Assembly: GCA_947497485.1 (NCBI GenBank)
Contig: CANMHB010000007.1
Span: forward strand, 62,001-126,000
Length of the DNA stretch: 64,000 nucleotides
Direction: 5' to 3'
Source of the DNA: Flavobacteriales bacterium
GTDB lineage: Bacteria; Bacteroidota; Bacteroidia; Flavobacteriales_D; Crocinitomicaceae
Position 1 is the stretch's first letter, and each line of letters begins with the position of its first letter. Positions 52,471-61,822 of this stretch are shown piece by piece. The translations under genes were made by a program, and so were the position numbers. Under the pieces are notes generated by a model, which was not told the origin of the DNA, ran no database searches, and saw only the letters and a list, made by a program, of their open reading frames with translations.

Positions 52471-53348
52471 AAGTAAATCGGGTTAACTCCAATTTTTGAA
52501 TCCTTAAGATAAATTGCAGGAAAAGGAACTTTAATCATGTTGAATTGCCGTAATACTTTTTTCAAAAATTCATTTTTTACTTCTAGCTCGTTGAGGTTTA
52601 AATCAAGGGAGAATAAGTATTCTCTTTTGGCATAGTAATTTTGATAGATTTCTGAATTCCCAGCCAATTTCTCATCTACACTGTATCCGAAACTTAGACA
52701 TAACCATTTAGGAAAAGAGTTCCAGCCAAGGTTCCCTGGTGAAAAACTCAACCAATAGGTTTGACCGTTGTAATCTTTCAATAACTGCTCTGGGAAATTA
52801 CTTCCTAAAACTTCTGGTCTGATCGAAGAATATTTTGTGGTCTGAAAAGAAAACTTTGGAATAAAAATTTGCTTTGAAAACGCATATTCTTGGCCTATAA
52901 ACAATGCAGATCCCGTTATATTCGCCCCCATGTCCCATAGCGAAAATCCCCAGTCTTTTGAAAATCCATCTAATATTTCAAGTGTGGTCAAATAGCTAAA
53001 TCCAAGACTCACTCCAATCAGATTCGATTCATTTTTACTCAACCCGGACCAACGGAAAGTTCTTGAAATTTTTTCTGACAAATAATAGCTTGTGTATCCA
53101 TGTCCCACTTTATCCATCTGAAGCCAATTTTTTCCATCATTGAAAAAATGAAAATTTTTCTGGAAGCTTTCTTTATACCAAACTTGCTGCAAGTAAGTAA
53201 TACTCCCAGCATAGATTGTTCCCATGATTAGGCTAGAGCCTAAAATTCTTGATTTGTTCATAGAATCAGAATCGCGCCAGAAAGATTTGTCGGATTGAGC
53301 GAAAATAAAGTTGGAAGCAAGAAAAAAAATGAAAAAATACTTATTCAC
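52467..53348 (-). CDS. DUF2279 exported protein (YfiM-like)
   Basis: 293 residues. Signal peptide MNKYFFIFFLASNFIFAQ (1-18). The N-terminal half is YfiM/DUF2279-like, with KVGHGYTSYYLSEKISRTFRW, GVSLGFSYLTTLEILDGFSKDWGFS and WDMGANITGSALF. C-terminal half is beta-rich and repetitive in aromatic residues. Located in the periplasm or outer membrane; function unknown. Minus strand, converging with the ArsC-like gene. Confidence 0.8.
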   Translation of the reverse strand: MNKYFFIFFLASNFIFAQSDKSFWRDSDSMNKSRILGSSLIMGTIYAGSITYLQQVWYKESFQKNFHFFNDGKNWLQMDKVGHGYTSYYLSEKISRTFRWSGLSKNESNLIGVSLGFSYLTTLEILDGFSKDWGFSLWDMGANITGSALFIGQEYAFSKQIFIPKFSFQTTKYSSIRPEVLGSNFPEQLLKDYNGQTYWLSFSPGNLGWNSFPKWLCLSFGYSVDEKLAGNSEIYQNYYAKREYLFSLDLNLNELEVKNEFLKKVLRQFNMIKVPFPAIYLKDSKIGVNPIYF

Positions 53349-53403
53349 TATTCGAAGTTAGAGAATAATCGCAAAAGATATGCGTTATGATGTAATCTAA
53401 GTT

Positions 53404-53411
53404 TATATTTG
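53404..53411 (+). promoter_or_regulatory. -7 box of the LOG-family gene
   Basis: TATATTTG matches TAnnTTTG, 17 bases before the ATG at 53429. Confidence 0.5.
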
Positions 53412-53428
53412 ATTTTAAAATCAGAGCA

Positions 53429-54112
53429 ATGGATCACGTAAGAAAAGATTGGAATGAGATAAAAAGTAATGACAGTTGGTCTATTTTTAAGATCATGTCG
53501 GAATTCGTCGAGGCATACGATCGCATGGCTAAAATCGGCCCCTGTGTTTCCATTTTTGGCTCAGCACGAACTTTACCGAGTAATCCGTATTATCAATTAG
53601 GAATTGAAATTGCAGAGAAGTTGGCTAAAGCCGGTTATGGGATAATTTCAGGAGGTGGCCCCGGAATTATGGAAGCCGCGAATTGTGGAGCTCAAAAAGG
53701 AAATGGTCCGTCAGTAGGATTGAATATTGATTTACCCTTTGAACAGAACCATAATCCGTATATTGATCCGGAGCATAACTTGGAATTTGATTATTTTTTC
53801 GTTCGGAAAGTTGTGTTTGTTAAATATTCGCAAGCGTTTGTTATTTTACCTGGAGGTTTTGGAACCTTGGATGAGTTTTTTGAAGCAATTACATTGATTC
53901 AAACCAAGAAGATTGCGCGTCGACCAATCGTATTGGTTGGGAAATCTTATTGGACAGGTTTAACTATGTGGATCGAAGAAGTTATGTTGAATGAAGAAAA
54001 AAATATTTCACCAAATGACTTAAATTTATTTAAAGTTGTTGATACGGCTGATGAAGCAGTGCATTACATCGAAGATTTCTTTCGTTCACATTCTTTGTCT
54101 CCAAACTTTTAA
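53429..54112 (+). CDS. LOG-family protein (cytokinin riboside 5'-monophosphate phosphoribohydrolase type)
   Basis: 227 residues, Rossmann-like LOG fold. Motifs: CVSIFGSARTLP (nucleotide loop), ISGGGPGIMEAANCGAQKGNG, and the signature PGGFGTLDEFFE near residue 150. LOG enzymes cut the N-glycosidic bond of nucleoside 5'-monophosphates such as AMP; in bacteria the target is often unknown. Family name TIGR00730-like. Transcribed alone; the PASTA gene has its own promoter 17 bases after its stop. Confidence 0.88.
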   Translation: MDHVRKDWNEIKSNDSWSIFKIMSEFVEAYDRMAKIGPCVSIFGSARTLPSNPYYQLGIEIAEKLAKAGYGIISGGGPGIMEAANCGAQKGNGPSVGLNIDLPFEQNHNPYIDPEHNLEFDYFFVRKVVFVKYSQAFVILPGGFGTLDEFFEAITLIQTKKIARRPIVLVGKSYWTGLTMWIEEVMLNEEKNISPNDLNLFKVVDTADEAVHYIEDFFRSHSLSPNF

Positions 54113-54128
54113 TTCAAAAGCAATTGCT

Positions 54129-54136
54129 TATCTTTG
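54129..54136 (+). promoter_or_regulatory. -7 box of the PASTA gene
   Basis: TATCTTTG matches TAnnTTTG, 20 bases before the GTG start at 54157. Confidence 0.5.
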
Positions 54137-54156
54137 TTAAATCAATAATCTAGCTC

Positions 54157-54963
54157 GTGATTCAACGATTAAAAGACTTTATTCTTTCTAAACATTTTCT
54201 CAAGCATTTTGGGCTTGTTATTTTGTTTTACCTTGTCCTTGTATTTGTGGTTAGCTTGTATTTAGATTTTTCGACGAACCATGGAGAAAAAATAGAGGTT
54301 CCGAATTTTGTGGGTTTGAACGGTGAGACGGCAAAACAGAAAATAGAAGAGTTAGGATTGCAATATCAAATAGTTGATAGTATTTATGATCCAAATTCAC
54401 CGGAAGGAACTGTCGTTGAGCAATTGGTAGAGCCGACATCTGTTTCCCAAGTTTATGTTAAATCAGGTCGAATCATCGGATTGCGATTAACAAAAAGATC
54501 GCAGTTAATAGAAATGCCTGGGTTAATTAACAAGCAGATTCAATTTGCTGAAAGTATTTTGGAACAACGAGGTTTGCGGTTTAGAATTCAATATCGACCA
54601 ACTTCAGAAGCGAATGGATCGGTTCTTGACCAACTATACAAAGGAAAGCGTGTGAAAGAAGGCGACCGTATTCCAATGGGGGCGGTAATCACTTTGATTG
54701 TTGGACAAAATGATTTAGGTGAACCGATACCGTTGATGAATTTTGTTGGAATGTCGATGGATGAAGCACGATATGTGATGGACACGATGGGGGTTACTTC
54801 ATATACCTTTGTTTGTCCAGAATGCTCTACACGTGAGGATTCTTTGGCGGCCAAAATCTTTAGTCAGACGCCAGAATTTATTGAGGGAACGACGGCCTAT
54901 AAATCAACTCAGTTTACCTTTTCTATGAAATTAGGTTTCGATTCAGAAATCGATTTTCCTTAA
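54157..54963 (+). CDS. PASTA-domain membrane protein
   Basis: 268 residues, start GTG. One transmembrane helix (about residues 18-38, FGLVILFYLVLVFVVSLYL) with a short cytoplasmic end and no kinase domain, then three PASTA repeats outside: EKIEVPNFVGLNGETAKQ (about 45-112), IEMPGLINKQIQFAE (about 116-185) and PLMNFVGMSMDEARYVM (about 190-262). PASTA domains bind peptidoglycan stems or beta-lactams. Without kinase, it may be a cell-wall sensor or scaffold. It precedes a T9SS cargo and rluD, and PASTA-rluD proximity is conserved in the phylum. Confidence 0.88.
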   Translation: MIQRLKDFILSKHFLKHFGLVILFYLVLVFVVSLYLDFSTNHGEKIEVPNFVGLNGETAKQKIEELGLQYQIVDSIYDPNSPEGTVVEQLVEPTSVSQVYVKSGRIIGLRLTKRSQLIEMPGLINKQIQFAESILEQRGLRFRIQYRPTSEANGSVLDQLYKGKRVKEGDRIPMGAVITLIVGQNDLGEPIPLMNFVGMSMDEARYVMDTMGVTSYTFVCPECSTREDSLAAKIFSQTPEFIEGTTAYKSTQFTFSMKLGFDSEIDFP

Positions 54964-54966
54964 GCC

Positions 54967-57177
54967 ATGAGATTTTTACTTACGTTATTTTTGTTTTTCA
55001 ATTTTTGGGCTTTTGGTCAATCGTTGGAATTTGGACCATTAACAAGAAACACGTGTATTAAGGGAAATGGTTTAACTAAGTCCACGAATTCGATAGACAG
55101 TACCTTTGTTTTTTCACCTGACACATTAACCTTACCTTTTTTCGATGATTTTTCGACCAATAAATTCCAAGAATATCAGGCTGATTTTACCAGTCCAGGT
55201 TTGACAAACCAAGTTTTTTATCAGCTTTTGGACCCAATAACGCTAATTCCATTCTCTTCAGGAGCTAAGTTCTCAAACCAACAAACTTTTCGACGTACTT
55301 TTGATATAATTAGTGGTTCGATTACGGATTCAATTTTTAATCCAATATTAATCAAATCCGGCGATTTTAGCGCTTATCCTATTCAATATCAAACAATTGA
55401 AGTTTACCCACCTTATTATATCTATGATACGATTGGAATAGCAGATCAAAGTGACACTATCTGGTTAGAAAACCCTGCTTATCTCCAAGATTCCGCGAAC
55501 ATCTTTTTTGCTTCAATAAATGACCCAACTAAACTATGGGCCGACTCTTATGCATATCATAATTATCGTTATGGGTTGAATCCAAGATCTTTGGGAGTCG
55601 TTACGTTTGATGGTCTAGACGAAAATGGATATCCGTATCAAATAAATACAGCGATTACAAATTATGCAGATCGACTTACGTCTAAACCTTTGGATTTGAG
55701 CGGGCTAGGATCGTCGGATTCTGTTTATTTTAGTTTTCTTTATCAACCAGAAGGCCTTGGCGACATTCCAGAACAAAATGATTCCCTTGTATTAGAGTTT
55801 TATGCAAAAGATTTAGACCAATGGTTTAGAGTTTGGAGCGTAAATGGTGATACAGTTCATCCTTTTCGAGCTGCGCATATTTACTTGCAAGAAGATAAAT
55901 TTTTTAAAAAAGGTTTTCAGTTTCGTTTTCGGAATTATGGATCATTAGCGGGCGCTTTGGATCATTTTCATATTGACTTTGTACACTTGAGAAAGTTATC
56001 GTTCTATGACGACACCTTGTTCAAAGATTTTGCTTTTGTTTATCCTTTAAATTCTTTAATAAAGACCTACACTTCTGTGCCTTGGGATCATTATAAAAAC
56101 ACAACAGAAAACAAAATGAATGATTCTCTTCTGGTTCAGTTATTCAACGGAAGCTCAACGCCAGAAAATTATCAAAATGGAAATATTTCGTTTTATCAGA
56201 ACAATGCGCTTGAGGGGTCATTTATTTTGCAAGGTTTTACTTTAGCAGAACAAAACATTAATTTCTTGCCACAAACCTTCCATAGTAGCTATCACAACCT
56301 TTCTGGGGGAGCTGAATTTTCTCGAACTTTATTAGGAAATGAACAACAATTTACTGTAAAGTCTAATGTTTCGGCTCAGTTTCCGAATGAACCAATAAAC
56401 GATTCTTGTGCATTTATTCAAGAGTTTTACAACTATTACAGTTATGACGATGGATCTGCAGAGGCTGCGTTTGGCCCAACAGGAACACAAGCTAGACTAG
56501 CAATTCGTTATGATGCTTATGAAGCTGATTCGCTTATCGGAATCAGTATGCATTTTGTTCCTTCGGTTAATGATGTATCCAATAAACTTTTTTTGATTTC
56601 AGTTTGGTCCGACAACAATGGTGAACCTGAAAACTTATTATACGAGGATGATGTATTCTTTCCTCGAAACCCCATTTATACGAATGGAATAAATGCATTT
56701 CATCAATATTATTTTAAAGACACAATGAAAGTAGCGGTTGGCCAAGCATTTCATATCGGTTGGAGGCAATTAGATGGCAATCGCTTAAATTTAGGATTAG
56801 ATCGAAACATTGATAATTCTGAAACTATTAAATTTAGTGTGGATGGAGGAACTACGTGGTTAAGTTCTCCTTTTCCAGGCACAGCAATGATGCGTCCAAT
56901 TTTTTCCACAGCACTTGATAATTCTTTGGGGATAAAAGAAGTCCCGAAGGATATGGATGAAATAACTATTTTTCCGAATCCCACAACGGGATTTTTTTCA
57001 ATCGCATCGAAAAGTAATATTGAATTATCTGAAGTAGAAATTTATGATTCATTCGGTCGACTATTACTTAAAAATAAAGGGGCTGAAAAAATAGACTTAT
57101 CTGATTTAAATTGTGGAATTTATTTAATTCGAATTCCTGAAATTTCAAACAAAACATTCAAGATAATCAAGCAATGA
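54967..57177 (+). CDS. Large secreted protein with T9SS sorting domain
   Basis: 736 residues, 3 bases after the PASTA gene. Signal peptide MRFLLTLFLFFNFWAFGQ. The body is a Bacteroidota surface protein of no recognised domain: several Asp/Tyr-rich segments (DDFSTNKFQEYQ, LDLSGLGSSDSVYFSFLYQPEGLGD) look like jelly-roll or MAM-like beta sandwiches. Type A sorting domain at the end: DEITIFPNPTTGFFSIAS, ending FKIIKQ. The stop overlaps the rluD ATG by 4 bases. Function unknown; the place between PASTA and rluD suggests it is carried on the same message. Confidence 0.83.
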   Translation: MRFLLTLFLFFNFWAFGQSLEFGPLTRNTCIKGNGLTKSTNSIDSTFVFSPDTLTLPFFDDFSTNKFQEYQADFTSPGLTNQVFYQLLDPITLIPFSSGAKFSNQQTFRRTFDIISGSITDSIFNPILIKSGDFSAYPIQYQTIEVYPPYYIYDTIGIADQSDTIWLENPAYLQDSANIFFASINDPTKLWADSYAYHNYRYGLNPRSLGVVTFDGLDENGYPYQINTAITNYADRLTSKPLDLSGLGSSDSVYFSFLYQPEGLGDIPEQNDSLVLEFYAKDLDQWFRVWSVNGDTVHPFRAAHIYLQEDKFFKKGFQFRFRNYGSLAGALDHFHIDFVHLRKLSFYDDTLFKDFAFVYPLNSLIKTYTSVPWDHYKNTTENKMNDSLLVQLFNGSSTPENYQNGNISFYQNNALEGSFILQGFTLAEQNINFLPQTFHSSYHNLSGGAEFSRTLLGNEQQFTVKSNVSAQFPNEPINDSCAFIQEFYNYYSYDDGSAEAAFGPTGTQARLAIRYDAYEADSLIGISMHFVPSVNDVSNKLFLISVWSDNNGEPENLLYEDDVFFPRNPIYTNGINAFHQYYFKDTMKVAVGQAFHIGWRQLDGNRLNLGLDRNIDNSETIKFSVDGGTTWLSSPFPGTAMMRPIFSTALDNSLGIKEVPKDMDEITIFPNPTTGFFSIASKSNIELSEVEIYDSFGRLLLKNKGAEKIDLSDLNCGIYLIRIPEISNKTFKIIKQ

Positions 57178-58202
57178 ATGAGGATTTAGAATTCGATTCC
57201 GAACAGGAAGAAGAATTATTCGAACATCATCGTTTTAAAGCAGATCCAGGGCAGGAAATGATACGAATCGACAAATTTTTGATCGATCGTATGGCAAATA
57301 CATCACGCAATAAAATCCAAGTTGCAGCCAAAAACGGAAACATTTATGTGAATGGGGGCAAGGTTAAACAGAATTATCGCGTTAAACCCGGAGATGATAT
57401 TGCCATTGTATTACCCTATCCTATTCGAGAACTAAAATTAATACCGCAAAATATTCCAATTGAGATTGTTTATGAAGATGACCATTGTTTAGTGGTTAAT
57501 AAACCATCGAATATGGTTGTCCATCCAGGATATGGAAACTATACGGGGACACTTGTTAATGCTTTAGTTTATCACATAGATAATTTACCAAAACCACCCA
57601 AAGATTATTACGGACGTCCGGGTTTAGTGCATCGAATAGACAAACATACAACGGGATTATTAGTTATAGCAAAAACAGAACAAGCTTTAACAGACTTGGC
57701 ATCTCAATTTTTTGACCGTACGACGGAACGAATTTATCATGCACTTGTATGGGGAGATTTGGAAGGATCTGGGACTATTTCGGGGAATATTGCTAGGTCT
57801 CAGAAAAACAGAAAAGTTATGGCTGTTTATTCAAACAACGATCAAGGCAAGCACGCTGTAACGCATTATAGAGTTCTTGAAAGATTTGGTAATGTAACGT
57901 TGGTAGAGTGTAAATTAGAGACTGGCAGGACGCATCAAATCCGTGTTCATTTCCAACATATTGGTCATCCATTATTCAATGATTTAGAGTATGGGGGCAA
58001 TAAAATAATTAAAGGGATAACTAGTTCTAGTTATACTAAATTCATACAAAACTGTTTTGATATGCTACCCGGGCAGGCTTTGCATGCGAAAACCCTTGGC
58101 TTCAAACACCCATTAAATAGGGAATACATGAATTTTGATAGTAACTTACCTTTAGATTTCTCTAACGTATTGATTCAATGGAGAAAATATAAACAACATT
58201 AA
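57174..58202 (+). CDS. rluD: 23S rRNA pseudouridine synthase, RluD family
   Basis: 342 residues. S4 RNA-binding domain at about 28-85 (IRIDKFLIDRMANTSRNKIQV), then the catalytic domain with the Asp in GLVHRIDKHTTGLLVIAK (Asp156) and the ETGRTHQIRVHFQHIGHPLFND segment. RluD-family enzymes make pseudouridine in 23S helix 69 or elsewhere; exact sites are not deduced. The N-terminus has an acidic extension (residues 1-22, DEFDSEQEEELFE-like). ATG overlaps the upstream gene by ATGA. Confidence 0.92.
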   Translation: MNEDLEFDSEQEEELFEHHRFKADPGQEMIRIDKFLIDRMANTSRNKIQVAAKNGNIYVNGGKVKQNYRVKPGDDIAIVLPYPIRELKLIPQNIPIEIVYEDDHCLVVNKPSNMVVHPGYGNYTGTLVNALVYHIDNLPKPPKDYYGRPGLVHRIDKHTTGLLVIAKTEQALTDLASQFFDRTTERIYHALVWGDLEGSGTISGNIARSQKNRKVMAVYSNNDQGKHAVTHYRVLERFGNVTLVECKLETGRTHQIRVHFQHIGHPLFNDLEYGGNKIIKGITSSSYTKFIQNCFDMLPGQALHAKTLGFKHPLNREYMNFDSNLPLDFSNVLIQWRKYKQH

Positions 58203-58213
58203 CATTTTTTATT

Positions 58214-58221
58214 TATTTTTG
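58214..58221 (+). promoter_or_regulatory. -7 box of the OmpA/PorE-like gene
   Basis: TATTTTTG matches TAnnTTTG; the ATG is 37 bases past it. The -33 element would be in the rluD end and is not obvious. Confidence 0.4.
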
Positions 58222-58258
58222 CTATCCTTAGATTTAAAAGAAACTTAAAAAAATCGTC

Positions 58259-60406
58259 ATGAGGCACCTTGTTAATTTAATTGTGGCATTGTTTTTTTGC
58301 AGCGCCTTCTATGCTCAACAAACGAAGCAAGATCCAAAATATTTGAGAGAGGCTAACAAAGCATTCGATGCCAAAAATTACTTTGATGCAAGTAAGAAAT
58401 GTCAAGCTGCATTTAAAAAACTTGGAACCAAAGGCTCAATTAAGGATAAGGGAGCGATGGCTTTTAAAGTAGCTGAAAGTTACAGAAATCTTGAAATTTA
58501 CGATAAGGCGAACGAGTGGTATAGCGTTTGTGTTGAGTTGAAATATTTCAACGAAAAGCCTGAAATTTATTTCTTAAAAGGCGAAATGCAACGAATGTTA
58601 AAGGACTTTGATGGCGCAGTTAAAAGCTATAACGAGTTTAAAAAACTTTCCCCAAATGCTAGAAAACAAGAGGTGGAAACAGCCTTAGCAGCATGTGAGA
58701 AATACAAAGATTTTGATTTGAACGAACCCAAAGTAGTCGTAAAATGCGAAACGAAAATCAATACAAAGAATTTCGATATGGCTCCAGCGTTTTACGACAA
58801 AAAAGGCAAGGTGATCTATTTTGGTTCAAGTAGAGATGAAAGTTTTGGTTCCGAAAGAGACCCGATTACTGGTGAAAAATACATGGACTTATATATGGCA
58901 ACTTTTGATGACATGGGTAACCCAACTGGTGTAAAATCAATTGATTCAAAGGGAATAATAAATTCTGCTCAAAACGAAGGAACAGTTTGTTTTGACTCGA
59001 AAAAGAAAACAATGTTCTTTACACGATGCCCAAATGCTGCGAAAGCAAGTTTGGGATGTGATATATGGCGAGCTGATATCAATGGCGAAGAATATGAGAA
59101 TATTGAAAAAATGAAATTAAAATCTGATAGCACTATTTCAGTTGGACACCCTTGTTTAACAGAGGATGGAATGATGTTAATTTTTGCTTCTGATATGAAA
59201 GAGAGTGGTGGCACGAAAAGCCTAGGAGGAATGGATTTATGGTATGTTACTTTCGATAAAAAAGCAAAAATTTGGGACTCGGTTCCAAAGAATATGGGCC
59301 CGGACTTCAACACATCGGGAAATGAACTATTCCCTTCTATTGGACCGAAAGGACAGTTGTATTTTGCTAGTAATGGTTGGCCTGGAATTGGTGGAATGGA
59401 TATTTTTGAAGCTGAAAGGGTTTCCCAAACTGAAAATAAATGGAAAAACACGGTCAATAAAGGATATCCTTTTAATTCACCGGGTAACGATTACGCAATG
59501 TGTGACTTCGATGGAAAGTCTGGATTTTTCACCTCAGAAAGAAAAGCAGGTGCAGCGGTTGAATATGCTCCAGAAATTTGGAGTTTTTCTACACCACCGG
59601 ATTTATATGATTTAAAAGTTGTTGTTTATGAAGTTGGGAAGAAAAATAAAAGAATTGAAGGTGCGAAAGTTGATGTTAATTGCACAACTTGTAAGGATCT
59701 GAAATGGGATGGTTTAACTGATGCGAAAGGAAGTACCGTGAAATGGGCTGATAAATCAAAAGGTGTTCGTTATATTACAGTTGATAATGACTACCAAATT
59801 ATGGCTTCCAAACAAGGATATTATGAAAATAAAAAGGGAGCAAAAATTACGACAAAAGGTCTTGATCAAAGTCAAAGTTTCATCATTGAGATTCCTTTAA
59901 TCCCAATCGGAGAAATTAGAACACCTGAAGTTCGCTATCCATTGGATCAGTGGTCCTTTATAAATGATGCAACATGTATGTCGAATGACTCACTTAAGTT
60001 TTTAGCTGATCTTTTAACTGAGAATCCAAACGTAACAATTGATTTGTTCTCTCATACTGATGCGCGTGACACGGAAATTCACAACAAAGCTCTTTCTGAT
60101 AACAGAGCGAAGGCAGTATATAAATATTTAGTTGAGCAAAAAGGTATAGATCCAAGAAGAATTCGACCAGAGGGTAAAGGTGAATCAGATCCTGCAAAAT
60201 GGAAAGATGAAACAGGTAAAGAAGTTGTATTAACGGAAGAATATATTAATCAATTCAAAACTTCGGACAAAGCGAAGTTTGAAAAATTACACCAAATTAA
60301 CCGTCGAACTACAGCTAAAATCACAAGCGTAGATTTTGATCCAGCAACCTCTAAAATTGTTGCAGATCCGAAGTGGAAAGAATTTACTTCTCCTCTTCCA
60401 AGATAA
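58259..60406 (+). CDS. OmpA-family protein with TPR, PD40 propeller and CNA-B/CRD domains (PorE-like)
   Basis: 715 residues. Signal peptide (1-19, ending FYAQ). TPR helices at about 25-150 (KYLREANKAFDAKNYFDAS), a PD40/WD40-like propeller at about 155-405 (MDMYLATFDDMGN-type and EGTVCFDSKKKTMFFTRCPN, GGMDLWYVTFDKKAK blades), a beta-sandwich carboxypeptidase-regulatory-like part near 415-525, then an OmpA peptidoglycan-binding domain at about 555-700 (TIDLFSHTDARDTEIHNKALSDNRAKAVYKYL). This domain order is that of PorE, a T9SS component of P. gingivalis; related paralogues exist, so the name is a likely rather than certain call. Single-gene unit with UUCG terminator after it. Confidence 0.78.
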   Translation: MRHLVNLIVALFFCSAFYAQQTKQDPKYLREANKAFDAKNYFDASKKCQAAFKKLGTKGSIKDKGAMAFKVAESYRNLEIYDKANEWYSVCVELKYFNEKPEIYFLKGEMQRMLKDFDGAVKSYNEFKKLSPNARKQEVETALAACEKYKDFDLNEPKVVVKCETKINTKNFDMAPAFYDKKGKVIYFGSSRDESFGSERDPITGEKYMDLYMATFDDMGNPTGVKSIDSKGIINSAQNEGTVCFDSKKKTMFFTRCPNAAKASLGCDIWRADINGEEYENIEKMKLKSDSTISVGHPCLTEDGMMLIFASDMKESGGTKSLGGMDLWYVTFDKKAKIWDSVPKNMGPDFNTSGNELFPSIGPKGQLYFASNGWPGIGGMDIFEAERVSQTENKWKNTVNKGYPFNSPGNDYAMCDFDGKSGFFTSERKAGAAVEYAPEIWSFSTPPDLYDLKVVVYEVGKKNKRIEGAKVDVNCTTCKDLKWDGLTDAKGSTVKWADKSKGVRYITVDNDYQIMASKQGYYENKKGAKITTKGLDQSQSFIIEIPLIPIGEIRTPEVRYPLDQWSFINDATCMSNDSLKFLADLLTENPNVTIDLFSHTDARDTEIHNKALSDNRAKAVYKYLVEQKGIDPRRIRPEGKGESDPAKWKDETGKEVVLTEEYINQFKTSDKAKFEKLHQINRRTTAKITSVDFDPATSKIVADPKWKEFTSPLPR

Positions 60407-60412
60407 ATTATC

Positions 60413-60440
60413 AAGGCGTTCTTCGGAACGCTTTTTTTTT
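60413..60440 (+). terminator. Rho-independent terminator with UUCG loop
   Basis: GCGTTC (60416-60421) pairs with GAACGC (60426-60431) around a TTCG tetraloop (60422-60425), extended by AAG/TTT pairs; T residues run 60432-60440. Confidence 0.85.
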
Positions 60441-60467
60441 GTATATTCATTTGTAAAAAATTTTACA

Positions 60468-61586
60468 ATGAATGAACGCTACTTACATCATTTATGGAAA
60501 AATAAACTTCTACCATTCCATAAGTTAAAAACTATCGACAATAAGGAAATTCAATATGTGAACCCCGGATTTCATAACGAAAATGAAAGCGGTCCAGATT
60601 TCACAATGGCAAAATTGAAAATTGATGATCTCATGTGGATTGGTTCTGTTGAAATACACGTTTTCTCATCTGATTGGTATAAGCATAAACATCATATTGA
60701 TAAGGCATATGAAAATGTTATTCTCCATGTTGTATATGAACACGATAAAAGTGTCGAAATAACTAATCGTGTAATACCAACCATCGAATTAAAACCATTT
60801 ATAGATCTTAATCATTTTAATCGTTTTTTAAATTTTTATAAGTCGCCAAAATTTCCATGCAAGTTTAATTTTTATGAATATTCCAAAACGGAGTTACCCA
60901 AAATGATCGAACTCGCCGTTGAAGGAAGATTATTGCGAAAAATAGCCGAGTTTTCTTCCCGATTAAATTCTGACTCACATAGGTTATATTTATTGACAGC
61001 ACATTCATTTGGGTCATCGGTTAATAAGCAACCATTTGAACAATTTGCAAATAATTATTCCCTTGAGAGAATTTATGCATTACTCAAGAATAACAACATT
61101 GACAAATTAACAAATCAATTATGGGGCGAGGTGAAGAATTATAATTGGAAAACAAAGGGACTTCACGCAGCGTCTATTCCTTTCAAGCGATTTGAGCAGT
61201 TCATTAAATTTATAACTAATGCTGATTTAAATTTTCCATTTTGGAGTCTTCCTGCATCGTTAATTATACTGCATTTTCAAAATGAATTTTATAAAGTAGA
61301 AATAACTAGTAAAATTATTATCAATGGTTTTTTAATTAACGTGCTTTCGCCAATTATTTATCATAAAGGAATTGAAGAAAATAGGTTAGACCTAAAGATA
61401 AAGGCTATTCAGATTTTGAAAAACACCAATCCAGAGTCAAATCGTTTCACCAGGATATGGGAAGAATTAGGCGTTAAGCCTCAAAACGCCTATGATTCAC
61501 AAGGTCTTTTGGAAATTTATCAGCAACTTTGTACAAGAAAAGATTGTTTAAATTGTCTGATTGGTAAAAATGTACTGAAATTATGA
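60468..61586 (+). CDS. DUF2851 family protein
   Basis: 372 residues from ATG at 60468 (MNERYLHHLWKNKLLPF). The frame is open for 44 codons before it but that part spans the PorE-like stop and the terminator. DUF2851 proteins are Bacteroidota-specific; visible family stretches are YVNPGFHNENESGPDF, WIGSVEIHVFSSDWYKHKHH, YENVILHVVYEHDK and the final CTRKDCLNCLIG with conserved Cys. The fold may be nuclease-like (the DxE-like core PDFTMAK...GSVEIH...SDW) but activity is unproven. Stop overlaps the PspC ATG by 4 bases. Confidence 0.85.
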   Translation: MNERYLHHLWKNKLLPFHKLKTIDNKEIQYVNPGFHNENESGPDFTMAKLKIDDLMWIGSVEIHVFSSDWYKHKHHIDKAYENVILHVVYEHDKSVEITNRVIPTIELKPFIDLNHFNRFLNFYKSPKFPCKFNFYEYSKTELPKMIELAVEGRLLRKIAEFSSRLNSDSHRLYLLTAHSFGSSVNKQPFEQFANNYSLERIYALLKNNNIDKLTNQLWGEVKNYNWKTKGLHAASIPFKRFEQFIKFITNADLNFPFWSLPASLIILHFQNEFYKVEITSKIIINGFLINVLSPIIYHKGIEENRLDLKIKAIQILKNTNPESNRFTRIWEELGVKPQNAYDSQGLLEIYQQLCTRKDCLNCLIGKNVLKL

Positions 61587-61822
61587 AACGATTTTTCCAA
61601 AAGGTTATTTTCTTTTTTGAAATGCAATCTTATGGTGTATGTGAATGGTGGGCTCGAAAACTAGGCATTCAATCTACAAAAGTTAGACTAGGTTTTATCT
61701 ATTTTTCCTTTATTGCACTTGGTTCTCCAATCGTAATCTATTTGATAATGGCGTGGATTCTTGAGCATAAGCACTATTTTCAGTTGAAGGCAAAAAGAAA
61801 ACGTTCGATTTGGGAATTATGA
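61583..61822 (+). CDS. PspC-domain membrane protein
   Basis: 79 residues. An N-terminal amphipathic part, then PspC-like YGVCEWWARKLGIQSTKVRLGFIYFSFIALGSPIVIYLIMAW with one or two membrane helices (about 35-60), and a basic tail KAKRKRS. In other bacteria PspC senses membrane stress with PspA; here no PspA gene is seen. Start is fixed by ATGA overlap with DUF2851 and stop overlaps the channel gene by ATGA, so DUF2851-PspC-channel forms one message, as in related genomes. Confidence 0.87.
   Translation: MKRFFQKVIFFFEMQSYGVCEWWARKLGIQSTKVRLGFIYFSFIALGSPIVIYLIMAWILEHKHYFQLKAKRKRSIWEL

Noticed and set aside
58969..59457. A 162-codon minus-strand frame in the PorE-like gene
   Set aside because: Antisense to a clear propeller region; no recognisable motif or start context.
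60336..60467. Longer start for the DUF2851 gene
   Set aside because: It overlaps the PorE-like stop and the UUCG terminator.
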